Shown: positions 34,377-46,146, numbered from the stretch's first letter. The stretch is 64,000 nt of DNA from Curvularia sp. ZM96 (GCA_022457065.1 JAJGBQ010000004.1:3782001-3846000), one strand, 5' to 3'. A program made the numbers and translations. The notes: generated by a model not told the origin, from the letters alone.

Positions 34377-34830
34377 CTACCACCATACGCTTAGCCTCTT
34401 CCTCGTCGTCATAAAGTTCGTGCTACTTAATCTCGATGACCTGGGCTTCGTTTCGACACCAGTCTCAGTCTCACACTTTGCCCGAGATTGAAACCGTTCA
34501 CGTCGTTCAAAGGACCGACAGAAATGGACCACGATATACTGCTGCGAATCAGGCCCATCTGTTGTACACATCCACGCAGTATTCGGCTTAGACCCTTTGA
34601 GCATTTTTCGAATATCTTCGCTGCTAGATAGAAGCTCGATGGGCGCTCAATTGGTTGAACCTTCTTGGGCTCGTGGGAGATGATTTGTTGCTGGAAGACA
34701 CCCACTTGGGAAGAAGAGATTGTAGGAATCGGCGCATTCTGGATGAAATCAAGGACGTAAAGATCTTCTAGAGTAGGCGGACATTTGAGAAGAAGATTTC
34801 CTGAGCAGATTAATGAGGTTTTCTGGGCAA
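34377..34830 (-). pseudogene. Frame-disrupted protein fragment beside a MITE copy
   Basis: On the minus strand one frame reads LLLKCPPTLEDLYVLDF...PKKVQPIERPSSFYLAAKIFEKCSKG. The following frame continues DGPDSQQYIVVHFCRSFERRERFQ...RLSSTNFMTTRKRLSVWW and stops at 34377. Passing from one to the other needs a frameshift near 34570-34620. There is no start codon in the intact part, and the upstream end lies about 50 bp from the left inverted repeat at 34878. I read it as a gene fragment; its original function is unknown. Confidence 0.35.
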
Positions 34831-34877
34831 ACGTAGCCTACAACGCACTTCTTAAGTATATAAAGATAACAAGGTAG

Positions 34878-35066
34878 CTCTCCGACAATCAGTAAAACCG
34901 GAAAATAGAACCAGTTCACCTACTTACAAAGATATGCTATCAACGTAGTATATGAAAACTAGATGTAACAACTATAGCTACTTTAAGTAGGAGAGTCATA
35001 AGTGCTGAGAATGCAGTAAAAATTAATATTTGTGACAACTACAGCTCCTTTTATGGGTTTGTAGAT
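34878..35066 (+). mobile_element. MITE-like element, copy A (right end lost)
   Basis: The left end CTCTCCGACAATCAGTAAAA matches the terminal inverted repeat of the copy at 51131. The next 85 bp, including TTCACCTACTTAC and GATATGCTATCAACG, also align to that copy. The core motif TGTGACAACTACAGCTACTT-like occurs at 34964 and again at 35031, 67 bp apart. Similarity fades at about 35064 (GGGTTTGTAG), five bases before the stop codon of the fructosyl amine oxidase gene, and no right inverted repeat is found. Confidence 0.65.
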
Positions 35067-35068
35067 CA

Positions 35069-36544
35069 TTATAGCTTCGACTTCACAACCTCGTCGTGCT
35101 TCCAGCCAGGCATATCTGCAAGGTCCTTCGCCGGCGCCGCTCTTCTCGACTTCAGTGCATCACCGGTACCAGGCCGCCACCTCCACGCATGGGCGAGATC
35201 ATCCGCAAGCGTGCCCTCGAGAAGCTCAACCACATGCTTGCCGATATTTGGCAAAAGTTTGAATGTGTGGCTGCAAAATTCTGGTTAGTATATATAACGA
35301 CATGGAAAGATGAGGTACATACCCGCTGTCTCCAGTTGCAAGTACGAAGTTTTTCCACTCAGGATGCTCACACATTAGTAGTGCAGCGTCAGCAGTGTCA
35401 GTACACCAACAAAGATGCCTGTTGAACAGCTCCTTCTCGGTGAACTTGGGCAGAAAAGTTGCGATAGCTTTGCGGATACTCTTCTCAGACGCATCAGGAT
35501 AAGTGTCCGTAGGGTGCTTCGCTGCTGATCTGGGCACGGAGATGCGTTTCGGTGCCTTGGCGCCGTATGGCTGGTGTTGCTTGAAGCGCGTAAAACCTGG
35601 AAATTCGTCGCAAACCTTGATAACGCCGTGTTCATCGGGCTCGAAGAAGAAGCCAACATCACCGTTGTACACCACAGGCACGTTCTTGTACTGTGCTGCT
35701 TCCTCGGGTGTGAGTTGTATATGGGCGTATACCCAAGCCTACCGAGGTCAGATCTCAGTTTCAAGTATCTTTCGCAAAGACCTACCTTTGAAACGCATTG
35801 CTCCTCGAGATCGACCAATACAGGACTCCAAGCACCAGCTGCAAGTACAACCTTGTCGGCATAGTACCTCGTCCCATCGACTGTCTCAACACCAACGCAT
35901 ACTCCCTCGGCCAAAAGAGGCTGCTTGAACGATCCAGCACCACCGAAACCAAACTTAACTCCTTGGTCTCGCAGGTACATGCCTATGGCGTTAATGGCCT
36001 TTGCGGCAGCCAGCCAGCCGCCGTCTTGACTGTAGACTGCCTTCCAGCCCTTGATTTGCTCGCGGTCCAGAAGAGGCATTTTCTTCAGAATTTCGTCTTC
36101 TGAGTCAAGCCATTCAGTTGTTTCTTCGAGGCCTGCATTGGCATCGAGCAGAGCTTGGTATGCTTGCTTCAAATCTGCAAGTCCTTCCTCTCCATGTGCG
36201 CAGTCTAGCTAATCTCTTGTCAGCCCCAACCTTCGAACGATGATTTTGCTGACGGTACACACTCGCCCAGTATTGTGGAAATACTCTTTGAACAGATCAT
36301 CTTCCCTCCACATTTGCCTAGCTTCTAGACTCAACTGGAGATCGACCTTGTTCCGCAAGCGGATACCCATGATCTTGTTTAGGTCATTTCCAGCTGACTG
36401 CGCCGACGGGATAGGATATGTGTCAAGAACGGTGATGTTGGATGGTGTGTAGCCCGAACGGACTAGATGAAGAGCCGTCGAAGAGCCAATAGTGCCGCCG
36501 CCACCGACGACGATAACAGATGTGTTCGCTCTTGAGGGCGCCAT
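35069..36544 (-). CDS. Fructosyl amine (amino acid) oxidase, peroxisomal
   Basis: The protein has 440 aa in four exons: 36544-36263, 36208-35786, 35738-35323 and 35270-35069. Introns are 47-54 nt and close in frame. It is a flavoenzyme that oxidatively deglycates Amadori products (fructosyl amino acids) to glucosone, amino acid and hydrogen peroxide. The N-terminal dinucleotide fold reads VIVVGGGGTIGSSTALHL. CWCTDTAD holds the Cys that in this family links FAD covalently, and ATGDSGHTFKLLPNIGKHV is the conserved C-terminal FAD block. It ends in SKL, a canonical peroxisomal targeting signal 1, consistent with peroxide production in peroxisomes. Length equals that of Aspergillus and Penicillium enzymes. 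A MITE-like copy abuts its stop codon. It is divergent from the UNC93-like transporter. Confidence 0.95.
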
Positions 36545-37514
36545 GTCGAGTGACGAGGATGTGTGGTCAGATTCTTGGATGGCTGAAGTTTTGCTGGACG
36601 GAGGCGCAAGTCGTGATCAGAAACAATCCACAACGGGTCAGGCTCAACGCCCGCCGGTTAAGTATCAATGAAGTCTGCACACGCCACCAGCTCGATGGTA
36701 CGATGGCGAGGCATACTCCCCGCTAAATTGCGAGCTCCAACAAGTTTCGATTGAGTAATTGAAGCTTTCCGCTCCATCTACCGTCGGCTGGGGTTAACGC
36801 TCGGCCACGAGATGGCGCCTGGCTCTCGCTTGGTGATCCCGACTGTTATAATGCCCCAATAAAGTTAGCCCGTCGGACGTCAGCACAGCGTCAACCGAAG
36901 ACGGGCTGCCGTGTCTCCTGAAAAGGAACACTCAACATATCTTCGCATTGTCGATATCGGAGCGCCCTGATAACAAATATCTGGGTCTATCTTGCATCCG
37001 ATCCGATACCAGCCATGCTGATATCCCGTTGACACAGCAAGCCAGCCGCGGAGCAATATCCTAGCTGACTCGCGTACGCCCTTCAACCGCAAAGGCCCGA
37101 CGACAAGCCTTGCAAGCAGTCTCTAGCGCCGATATCCCTTGCCTTGTCTGCCTTAGCTTCTGCCTCCACATTTCCCGACTGTTCGCACTTCCACATTGGG
37201 CTTAGTGGATGTGATCTCCAAAACGGTCGTTGCCCTCGGCATTCCGTATGCCACCGAAACTAGGGACTCCACAATACCTATCAGCTGGATAGAACGTCTC
37301 GCTTTACCCCGGGTTGGGGTAATTTAGCCCCGGGATCCACAGATAAGCCGGGATATCAGATAGTAGGATAGGCGAGCATGGCAGACGCTGTGGTAGCAAG
37401 GTTGTGTATAAAGAGTCGCGTGAGACTTCGCCAGGATAGTCAGCTCAGAGCTCGACCTTCCATCCGTTCTTTGACCGCTGTTCACTTTAGCCATCGTTGT
37501 GAGAACTGCCCAAC
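36545..37514. other. Divergent promoter region, about 1 kb
   Basis: This lies between the fructosyl amine oxidase (-) and UNC93-like transporter (+) genes. Two CCCCGGG heptamers near 37307 and 37327 flank an AT-rich centre about 180 bp upstream of the transporter ATG. CCCCGG fits the complement of the fungal CreA consensus, so glucose repression is possible but untested. No gene was seen. Confidence 0.4.
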
Positions 37515-39174
37515 ATGTCCAAGTTCGACGCTGCTCCGCCCAATACCCACGCCGGTGGCGACGATGATGCCCTACGTACCAAGGGCAATGACCCATGGAG
37601 CGCCCCGCTGCCTTCAACATACCAAGTCGCAGACGAGAGGATCAATCAAGAAGAGTATGCGCGGACTGTGCCACTGTGGAAGAGGGTCTGGCAAAACAGC
37701 TTGACGCAGATGCTTTTGCTCAGCATTCAAGCCTTTTGCGGTCCTGCCATGGCCGACGCCATTGCTGGCCTTGGTGGAGGTGGTCTTGCTACTCCCCAAA
37801 CCTCCAACATTGCAACGGCCATCAACTACACCATGCTTGCGATTTGCTGTGCCTTGGGTGGTATCATCGTTAACAAGCTCGGCACGAAATGGGCTCTCGT
37901 TATCGGCGCCTGCTCATTTCCTATCCGTGGCTCGTCTTACTACTGCAACTCCAAGTTTGGCAATCAGTGGTATCTCATCTTGGGCAGCTTTTTTACGGGT
38001 ATTGGATCAGCGACGTGGTACGTGGCTGAGTCCGGTACGATTATGTCTCTTGCTCCATCGGGATCCCGTGGCAAGTACTTGGCTCTTTGGATTGTTGCCC
38101 GTAACCTGGGACAATTGGTGGGCGGTGCGATCAAGTGAGTATTCCAGTTTCAACCCTCCAGATCCGCAATTGATGTTTCTATAGTCTTTCAAAGAATCAC
38201 GAGAAGGGTGTCGTTGGAGGTGTCACACCGGATACCTACATCGCCTTCCTCATCATCGAGTGTATGGCACTGCCGTTCGCTTTCCTCATCTCGCCCCTCG
38301 AAAGAGTGGTCCGTTCAGATGGAACTCGAATTCTCGTTTCTGAGAAGATTGGTACTCTGAAAGAGCTCAAGCAAATCAAGGTCACGATGACTTCCAAGCT
38401 CATCATTCTGTCGGCTCTTTGGGCTATCTGGTCCTTCTTCTACAGGTTAGTCAGGATTGTTCGCACTTTGGAACAGGAATTTGCTAACGAAAGATAAGCG
38501 GTACCTGGTCGACTTATCTTGCAACGTACTTTAGTGTTCGCGCTCGTGCTCTTTCTTCGCTAATATCGCCTTTCTTCTGTATCGTCGGCTGCTTCGGTCT
38601 GGGCTTCATTCTCGACTTGAAGGGCGTCAGCCAGCGCCGTCGAGCTCAGCTTGGTCTCCTGACGGTTGTTCTCTTGAATCTCGGCGTTTACATCTGGTCA
38701 ATCATCATCCAGGCCGAATTCAACAGCCACAACCCTGGAAAGATTGACTGGGATGATTCGAGTTATGCGCGAACCTTTCTTCCGTATTTCTTCGTTCAGA
38801 CGACCGGCCCGTTGTCGCAGTCGTACATGTACTGGTTGCTCTCTTCCTTTGCGACTGATGCTCAAGGTTTGTTATCCCCATTTCGTATTTGTGGTACTCG
38901 AAACTAACTATTTACAGCAAACGTCCGCAACGGAGCTGCATTCCGTGCTCTCGAAGCCGTTGGTCAGGCCATTTCATACGGCATGAACACTCAGATCAAG
39001 ACATCTCCGCTGATTGGTTTCTGCGTCACATTTGGATTGATGGCGTTGGCGTTCGGTCCAATGCTTGTCTTGGTCAACCAGACACCAGACCGTATTCCTG
39101 CTGATGTGATAGCTGAGGAGATGGAGCGGGAAGAGAAGAAGGTTGGCGGTGTTACAATTGAGACGAAGGTTTGA
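37515..39174 (+). CDS. UNC93-like major facilitator membrane protein
   Basis: The protein has 501 aa in four exons: 37515-38134, 38185-38445, 38499-38866 and 38918-39174. Introns are 50, 53 and 51 nt. It has about eleven or twelve hydrophobic segments. The first loop contains NYTMLAICCALGGIIVNKLGTKWAL, and then GSFFTGIGSATWYVAESGTIMSLAPSGSRGKYLALW, a block shared by the UNC93/DUF895 group of the major facilitator superfamily. The N-terminal 60 residues are polar. The C-terminal half holds the paired block WSTYLATYF and the motif DLKGVSQRRRAQLGL. The substrate is unknown; fungal members are annotated only as transporters or ion-channel regulators. Confidence 0.88.
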
Positions 39175-39848
39175 GGGTGCTGCTAGTCCAGATGCTTGAA
39201 TCAAGTGGATAGTCGCGAAGTTAGTTTCTAATCAAACAATGATATATTGAATAATGAAGACTGCAAAGCCTCTGCTACTGTCTAGGTTCTTTCTCTACTT
39301 CTCTCTCCTAGCTCTACGAATATGTGATCCGCGGGTTGACGTACCAACAGATACAATCAGACATTTATAGGCGGACGTAGATAGTGTATCCCAGTTACGT
39401 ATACAGTGTACTTCGTGGAAGAGATGTACTCGGTTGGAAATGACTAGACTAGCAGATAGTTCACCGCAGCCTATTGCTTGAGATTTCGATTGGTTCTACT
39501 TTACAACACGTCACGTAGGGATGGTTACGAGCCCATTCGCAGTACATAGATAATTGTATGATATTCGTCTTCCAAATCAAACTCTGTTCGTCTCGAAGAG
39601 AAAAAGAAAAACACCAACCACATACAACACCGTTTGACAATGGCCGTTCCCCCACGTGGTCCAGCCCGTGGGCCCTGCATGAGCTCATCCCGCGTTACTG
39701 CCCCACCGAGGGGCAAGTACCTAGCATGGGCAATAGCTACAACCTCTAGCTGCCAATCCACGTTATCAACGCCTCCAGCTTCCCCGGCTTTTCAAACAAC
39801 AAACACCCCTTCTCTTGCACTTCAAATCCGCCAGCAAGTTCCGACAAT
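39175..39848. other. Intergenic
   Basis: This is the 3' flank of the transporter and promoter of the inositol monophosphatase gene. I see no other feature. Confidence 0.5.
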
Positions 39849-40837
39849 ATGGCCGACCTCAACCTCCAAGAAATCCACGACTTCATGGTCTCCATCGCCA
39901 AACAAGCCGGCGAACGCATCGTAGCCGCAAAGCCCACAACGTCTTCGTCTGGCTCGAAGAAGAACTGTACGCAACAACAAAAAACTCCCTTCCTTTCTAT
40001 AAAAATTCCTGTTTGCCCTTACAATCCCAAGCCACCCCCAAAGAACCCATAACACGTCACTAACAACAACCCGCCTAAACAGCCGTCGACCTCGTCACCG
40101 AAACCGACCGCGCCGTCGAATCTCTCATCTCCTCCTCCCTCCGCACCGCCTACCCCTCTTTCTCCTTCATGGGCGAAGAAACCTACAAACCCGGCGACAC
40201 GCTCTCCGCGGCCCCCACATTCATCTGCGACCCCATCGACGGCACCACAAACTTCGTGCACCGCTACCCGTACATCTGCATCTCTCTGGGCCTCGCTGTC
40301 GACCGCGAGCCTACCATTGGCGTTGTGTACAATCCGTTTACGCAGACGCTGTATAGCGGGATTAAAGGGCGAGGTGCGTATTTGAATGGGGAGACGCGAT
40401 TGCCGCTGGTGAGTCCGCCCGAGGCGTTAGAGGGGCTGGACAAGTGTCTTGTGGCTGTGGAGTGGGGGAGTGATAGGAGCGGGAATGATTTCAAGGTTAA
40501 GAGTGAGACGTTCAAGAAGCTGGCGGCGACGAAGGAGCAAGGAGGGGGGATGGTGCATGGACTTCGGTCGTTTGGGTCTGCGGCGCTGAATCTCTGTGGT
40601 GTGGCGAGTGGGGGGCTAGATGTTTATTGGGAGGCGGGTTGCTGGGCTTGGGATGTTTGTGCCGGATGGGTAATTCTCAAGGAGGCGGGAGGTATTATGG
40701 TGGATGCGAATCCGGGGAATTGGGAGCCGAAGGTTGAGGGGAGGAGGTATTTGGCGGTGAGAGGGGGAGAGGGGCAGAAGAGGGTTGTGGAGGAGTTTTG
40801 GAGCATGGTGGAGGGGAAGTTTGAGGTGGGGATGTAG
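39849..40837 (+). CDS. Inositol monophosphatase family protein
   Basis: The protein has 290 aa in two exons (39849-39966 and 40083-40837) with a 116-nt intron. It is a magnesium-dependent phosphatase acting on inositol monophosphates. In fungi the family also includes QutG, encoded in the quinate gene cluster, but no quinate genes lie nearby. The metal-binding motifs are GEE (70-72), DPIDGTTNF (89-97) and WDVCAGWVILKEAGG. The N-terminal helix MADLNLQEIHDFMVSIAKQAGERI and the TETD block are also typical. The start is the first Met in good context after a CT-rich leader. Confidence 0.95.
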
Positions 40838-41604
40838 AGATGGGAGTTTCTTTTCTGGGACAGTATAGATAGAGGGAAGAGAAAGGAAAAGACAGCACGA
40901 TAGACTAGTCACCACCGCATCACATGGGCATGAAATCATACCAACACAACAGATATAGAGGCGGCCGAATTTCTCATTATTGCCACCGCTAAGATATTCC
41001 TCCGCAGTCTGACCTATGCAAGAGCAGAGACGGTACCAAGCATTACTTGAAAAAAGAACGAAAGAATGAGAAAAGGAAAATGCTTCCTTTAACCTTCTTC
41101 TCCAATACAGCCCCCCACGCGTGTAGACAACAAGACACTTCGTCCCCTAGAACAAAGGAAAGAAACGCAGTTTCGTCAATGTACTCTCTCCCGCAAGCAG
41201 GAGAGGAGAGTGGGAGAGTGAAGTTGTCGTGATTTCGTAAAACAAAAAGGGGGTCTGATGGGCAATTATTATTCTTTTTTTGGGGGGAGTGGGTAGGAGA
41301 TGAGATGGGAGAGACCAAAGTACCACGAGGAAAGGGACTAAAGTAGCATAAGAGGAGAGAGAGGATGACTGATGCAACAACACTAATGCGCCGAGGGAAA
41401 AGCAGGGACAAAGAGAGGGGAATCAACCCGTTCTACTCCGGTTCCGTGTTTTTTTTTTGGTGTTTTCACGTTTTGGGGTCGCTTGTCGGCAATTTGAGGT
41501 GAGGCGGAGTTTTGCGGGTTCAACTTGATTAGGGACTCCGTGTTGTGTGTGGCATTCGTCGGGCAGTTCCAATGACGGGAAGCAGCGGGCGTGCAATCGG
41601 GCCT
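40838..41604. other. Intergenic between convergent genes
   Basis: This is the 3' flank of the inositol monophosphatase and the BTB protein genes. It is purine-rich on the plus strand, with A- and G-tracts. I found no feature. Confidence 0.5.
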
Positions 41605-42632
41605 TTAGATGGTCCTGGGAGTACCGCGAGCAGAGGCGCTGGGAGAGTGTTAGTGAACAAGGTGACATCACGGCAAGCATGTATAGAACAAGAAAAAAAA
41701 GGGGGGCATCAAGACAGAGAGGAAAAGCACAAGGCATACCTCGCATCCGCAAGATCATCGACGTGATTGCACATAGCCACGAACAAGTCAAAGAACAGCT
41801 TTCCTCCCATCTCCATCTCCATCTGCATGGTTCCACTACGCTTAAAGGTTTTGCGACTGCGGATAATCAGAGCGAGGTAATGAGCGCGCAAACGCGAGTC
41901 ACTGTCTGGCGTGTTCTCGTAGGCATAGCGCGCACTACGCAAGATGGTTCCAACCTCGATCCCGCTCTGCAGGCCCTGCTTGCGCAGGGAGAGCTTCTTG
42001 AGCTCTTCGAGGCCGTAACGATCAGCAGCGCAGTATATGGCTGTGTCACGGAGAATGACGTCTCCCACGCCAGAATGGAAAAAGGTTGGCTCGACAGCAG
42101 CGGGTGCGCGGTCGCCAGGTTTGTTTGGGTTGGGGGATGCAATTGCACCTTCGAGCATCCAGGTTTGGCGGCGCTTGTCGTGGACAAGGCAGGGGTAGTA
42201 GTCTCCTTTGTACAGATACTCTAGGATACAACTGAAGATTTCAGGCTCTTCTGTCGGGAGATCGATACGGCGGTTAGTTGACTCGAAGAACTGGCTCCGT
42301 AGCAGTTCGGCAAAGTACGGAGAGTGGCTGAGGACGTCTTCGTGCGCAGCGAACAGGCGCTGGTCGGAACCAACGACGACCGTCACGATGGCGGAAGTCA
42401 GCTGGGGCGATGCTCCGTCCATCATGGGGCTGTCCCTGCGGGCATCCAGCTTCTCGGCCATGGCCTTTTGCTTGGATGCTTCGCGCGTCGATCTCTTTGG
42501 CTGCTTGGTGATCTTGCCTGAACGGTCCTTCTCCTTCGAGCTAGCGAAAGAGCGTTTTCCGAACATTTTGAAGCGAGCGACGGAGCGAGCGACGAGGGTC
42601 TCGTAAAGAGTGGACAGGTTAGCGTGACGCAA
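41605..42632 (-). CDS. BTB/POZ domain protein
   Basis: Exon 1 is 42632-41740 and a tiny last exon ends at 41605. From the first Met the protein has 308 aa. A start at 42566 (MFGKRSFASSKEKD) would give 286 aa and is equally plausible. The BTB domain is clear: VTVVVGSDQRLFAAHEDVLSHSPYFAELLRSQFFESTNRRIDLPTEEPEIFSCILEYLYKGDYYP. A helical segment with YCAADRYGLEELKKLSLRKQ follows, as in many fungal BTB proteins. Such proteins often dimerise or recruit Cul3. The last intron starts at 41739 and has two CTCCCAG acceptors 24 nt apart (41639 and 41615), both in frame. They add SASARGTPRTI or RTI before the stop. Confidence 0.82.
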
Positions 42633-44160
42633 CGTTCATGGAAAGTTGGGAGCTCTGGAAACTCTCGAAACTCGCAGACCTTTCGGGGGTGAAAAGTGAG
42701 AGAGGATTCGAAGAGCTTAAGCGTGCTTATCCACACGGGTGGGTGAAGACAAGGCACACTTGGGTTGTCGAACTCGCTGGTCGTGAGGCGTAACGGGCGA
42801 GGTTGGCGGGGAGGCCGACGATTAAATACTGGCGGTGCCAAGTGCCATCCCTGCCGCGTCGAGGGCTAGCGTTGGGCTGTGTTGAAGGGCAAATGGGCGA
42901 TTTTACTCGTCGATAGCAATAGCCGGCAGCATGGCTGGATGCAGGAGAAAAAGCAGGCAGCCAGGCGGCAGCGTTTGTAGCCTCCGATTCGGCGCATCGC
43001 CCTGCGATATCTAAGCATGGCGCATGCATGGTGTTTGTTTGGGAAGGGCTGTAAGTGTACTGTAAGCGAGCGAGACACGACCCGAGGGCCACGTGACATG
43101 GCGGAGTGTATACAGACGGATCGGCTGGCAGATCCATGGCTTGTCACGACGGACGTGGCCTTGTTAGGCAACTCTCTGGGACATGTCCGGCGCGTCCTTG
43201 TCGCGGTGTAACGTGACGTGCGGATAAGCGGCTTGGAGGACGGTGACTCATGGCGGTAACGAGGAGTAAGTTTACTAGGTGCAGCAGAGTACGCAGACAT
43301 CGGTCATGGTCGAGCATCGCGCTGCGCTTATGCGGCGGCCTGAGTCATTACGCCATCGTGCAACGTATGCGGTGCCAGCGCTGTATGAGATGACCAGCAT
43401 GATTCGTACTGTTGCATTGCAACCATAGGCAGTACAATGCCGTGGGAAGCTACTCGCCGTCACGGCCCAAGCCTCATGCCGTACATAGTCGCAACGGGCG
43501 CCCTGCTGTCGCCGGTACTGGCTAGCCTGGTCTAGATGTGCCTGGCGGCTGTCTATTAGCCGTAAAAGACGTAAACAAGACTGTTGCTGCTGCTGGCCAA
43601 GATGGCGTCAAGTCATTACAAGCCGGGATTGAGCCTGCATGTTCGCTTGTCGTAAATGAGGCACGCGTATGTATGTGGTTTGGTGCTGTTGCCGATACAG
43701 GCCCTGTGCCGAGTGTTTCCTATGACGTCGCGGGATGACAACGTCGCACGCTTCAGGGTAAAGAAGACATGAAGAATGTCAAGAGAATGTCGTGCAGAAT
43801 GCAAAAGACGAGTGAATGCTAGCGAACACCTGCAGCCGCCACCCAGCGTGTAGGCTGGTTCTCATCCGGGCCGCGTGCGGAGCTTTGACTAAGGAATCCC
43901 AAGCACCTCGTCATTCATAGTCAACGTTCCCCACATCCACGTTTCTCTCACTCACTCACTCACTCATCCACCCATCCATCTATCCTCAACCACTACAACC
44001 CACTCACTACCGTCGTCGACGAGCCTAGTGAGCTTCTGCTGATTGACTTGAATCAGCCATATCCCTCGCGTGCCTGTGCGATAAAGACGCTTGCTGCTGC
44101 AGCCTCGAGTCATATACCGAGAAAACACGCGAGAAACGTCTCAACCAAGACGCCGCCACC
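42633..44160. other. Divergent promoter region, 1.5 kb
   Basis: This lies between the BTB gene (-) and the E2 gene (+). It includes a short CACT-type microsatellite at about 43946-43966 and CCAT-type units just after it, 200 bp upstream of the E2 ATG. Open frames here lack domains. Confidence 0.5.
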
Positions 44161-44753
44161 ATGAGCACCGGTGCTAAGAAGCGTATCTTGAAGGCAAGCC
44201 TCTGGTGGCCGTGTGCAGTGTGGCAGAAGGAAGCGGGCTAACACTGGGGCAGGAGTATGGCGAGTGCATGGCCGACACACCGCCAGGCATGAAGATCAAC
44301 TTTGACGAGCAGAACATGACCAAGTGGGAAGTGCTGATGGATGGGCCCGAGCAGTCGGCATACGCAGTACGTGTGTTCCTTTTGGCGGCCATGGACCCTC
44401 TGTGCACATTGGGAACTGCCCGCTAACGACTTTTGTAGGGCGGGCACTTCAAGCTCGAGATTACGTTCCCAACCGAGTACCCTTTTAAGCCGCCCGTGGT
44501 GAGCTTCCGGACCAAGATCTACCATCCCAACGTCAGCAACGACGACAAGGGCTCCATGTGCCTGGGACTGCTGCGCCCGGACGAGTGGAAGCCGCCAAAC
44601 AAGGTCGTCTCTGTGCTACGCCTGATCCAGACGCTGCTGATCGAGCCCAATCCCGACGATGCGATTGAGCCGTCGATTGCCAACGAGTACCGCGAGAACC
44701 GCGCCGAGTTTGACAAGAATGCAAAGGACTGGGTGAAGCGCTATGCCAAATGA
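44161..44753 (+). CDS. Ubiquitin-conjugating enzyme E2
   Basis: The protein has 153 aa in three exons: 44161-44193, 44253-44366 and 44439-44753. It is a UBC-fold E2 that carries ubiquitin as a thioester to RING or HECT ligases. The HPN motif (78-80) precedes the catalytic Cys90 in KGSMCLGLLRPDEWKP. The FPTEYPFKPP block and the C-terminal helices EYRENRAEFDKNAKDWVKRYAK fit the family. The WKP..VV.VL..IQ.LL..PNPDD region most resembles the UBE2L3/UBCH7 type; this assignment is tentative. Intron 1 (44194-44252, 59 nt) has a GC donor (AAG/GCAAGC) with a GCTAACA branch point and GGCAG acceptor. The frame requires it. Intron 2 is 44367-44438. Confidence 0.93.
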
Positions 44754-46146
44754 GGGCGGTGAGCACGTGGGCACGCGCGCGCAGGCAGGGACTACGAGGG
44801 AGAGTGGTTCGGACAGCACGGAGGTCAGCAGCAGCTACACATTGATTGCATCGTTGGCGTTTGGCGAAATTTGCATGCGGAAGGGTCGCGCGGTGGGCAG
44901 TGGGCGAAGAAGCACGGGATGCATGGTGCAGATCGCCATGTATCCAGCGCATCGGGGAGCGGCGGCCGGGACAGGCAGGGTAGTCAAGTATGCCAAATGC
45001 CAGGCGAGATGAAGAGCAGAGTAGCATGTCGTCATGTGCAAATCTCCTTTGGCAGCGTGCTGGTGAAGCGAGCCGCGTGGCAGGGCCAGGGATGCGCGGG
45101 CTGCCGACTTGGACTTCTAGAAGCGCGCGCGACCAGGGCCGCCGCGGTTCGGTGCCTGCCTAACTGGGCCCTGCCTGGCCTGTGCGGGTCCCAAGTGAGA
45201 TGGCAGTCTTAACACTGGTGCTAGTAACCCTCGCCCACCACCGGGCGTCCTGTTTGTTGTGGACTTGCGGTTTGTTGTGGTCAGCGCTGCTGGAATGGCA
45301 CCCGGCCCTCAGCTGCTCAGCCCGACGGGCGCCCGGGCGAGACAGGGCCGCCACTGCGCAGACATGGCGGGCGTCTCATTGGCCAGGCACGCGTTCGCCG
45401 CGCGCGACGTTTCCCATGGAACTGAGTTTGTTTTTTGCACAGCGCTTATGCAGCAGTCTGCCCATCTGGGCCGTCGCAGGGCAGGCAAACGCTCCCCGAC
45501 GAGTGCCGCCGCCGCCCTTGAAACGCTCGTCCCGCAGCGCGGCCCCTGGGTCGGCCATTAGGGATCGGGGATCAAGGACGCATGCCCGTCGCGCCTTGGC
45601 GGCCTCGATAGAGTCAGTAACCATCCAGGGCCGAAGGAGGCCTTTCTGCTACACACTGGCCGCACTTCCGTCCTCACTACCGTCTGACTGCCCCGGTGCC
45701 TGTGCCTCAGCTGCTCTGCTCTGCCCTGCCGGCCCCGTCCCACGCTCCTTACCTGCTCGCCGCCTTCGTTTTTCCACGGCCACCACCTTTCTTCTACCTG
45801 CCACGCCCGCATTGAGGACCCACCTCCTCCCAGTGCTCGACAGCTGCAGGGCCGGACGCTGCGACACGCGGCGAACCCTCTGTCCAAGCGACTGCCATCC
45901 GCGCATAACCCACGCACCCACGCCAACAACCGCAACACAAACACACGCCCTCCTCAACCACGCCCGCCCGCACCACTACTACCTCGACGGCCCCCTTCGC
46001 CTCCGCTGCTCAACCCACTCCCGTCCGCATCCATTCCCCCTCGAGAATGTCCGCTCAAGTCGCCAAACCAGAGCTGTCCTACACCCCGTCCGAATGAGCG
46101 CCATTGACGCCCGCCCACACCATCTGCTACTACTCCGCTCCACGCA
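44754..46146. other. GC-rich intergenic region, 1.4 kb
   Basis: This is the E2 3' flank and the long leader and promoter of the TBC gene. Large open frames exist on both strands (for example 45182-46393 +) because of base composition. They overlap the real gene out of frame and have no domain. Confidence 0.5.
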
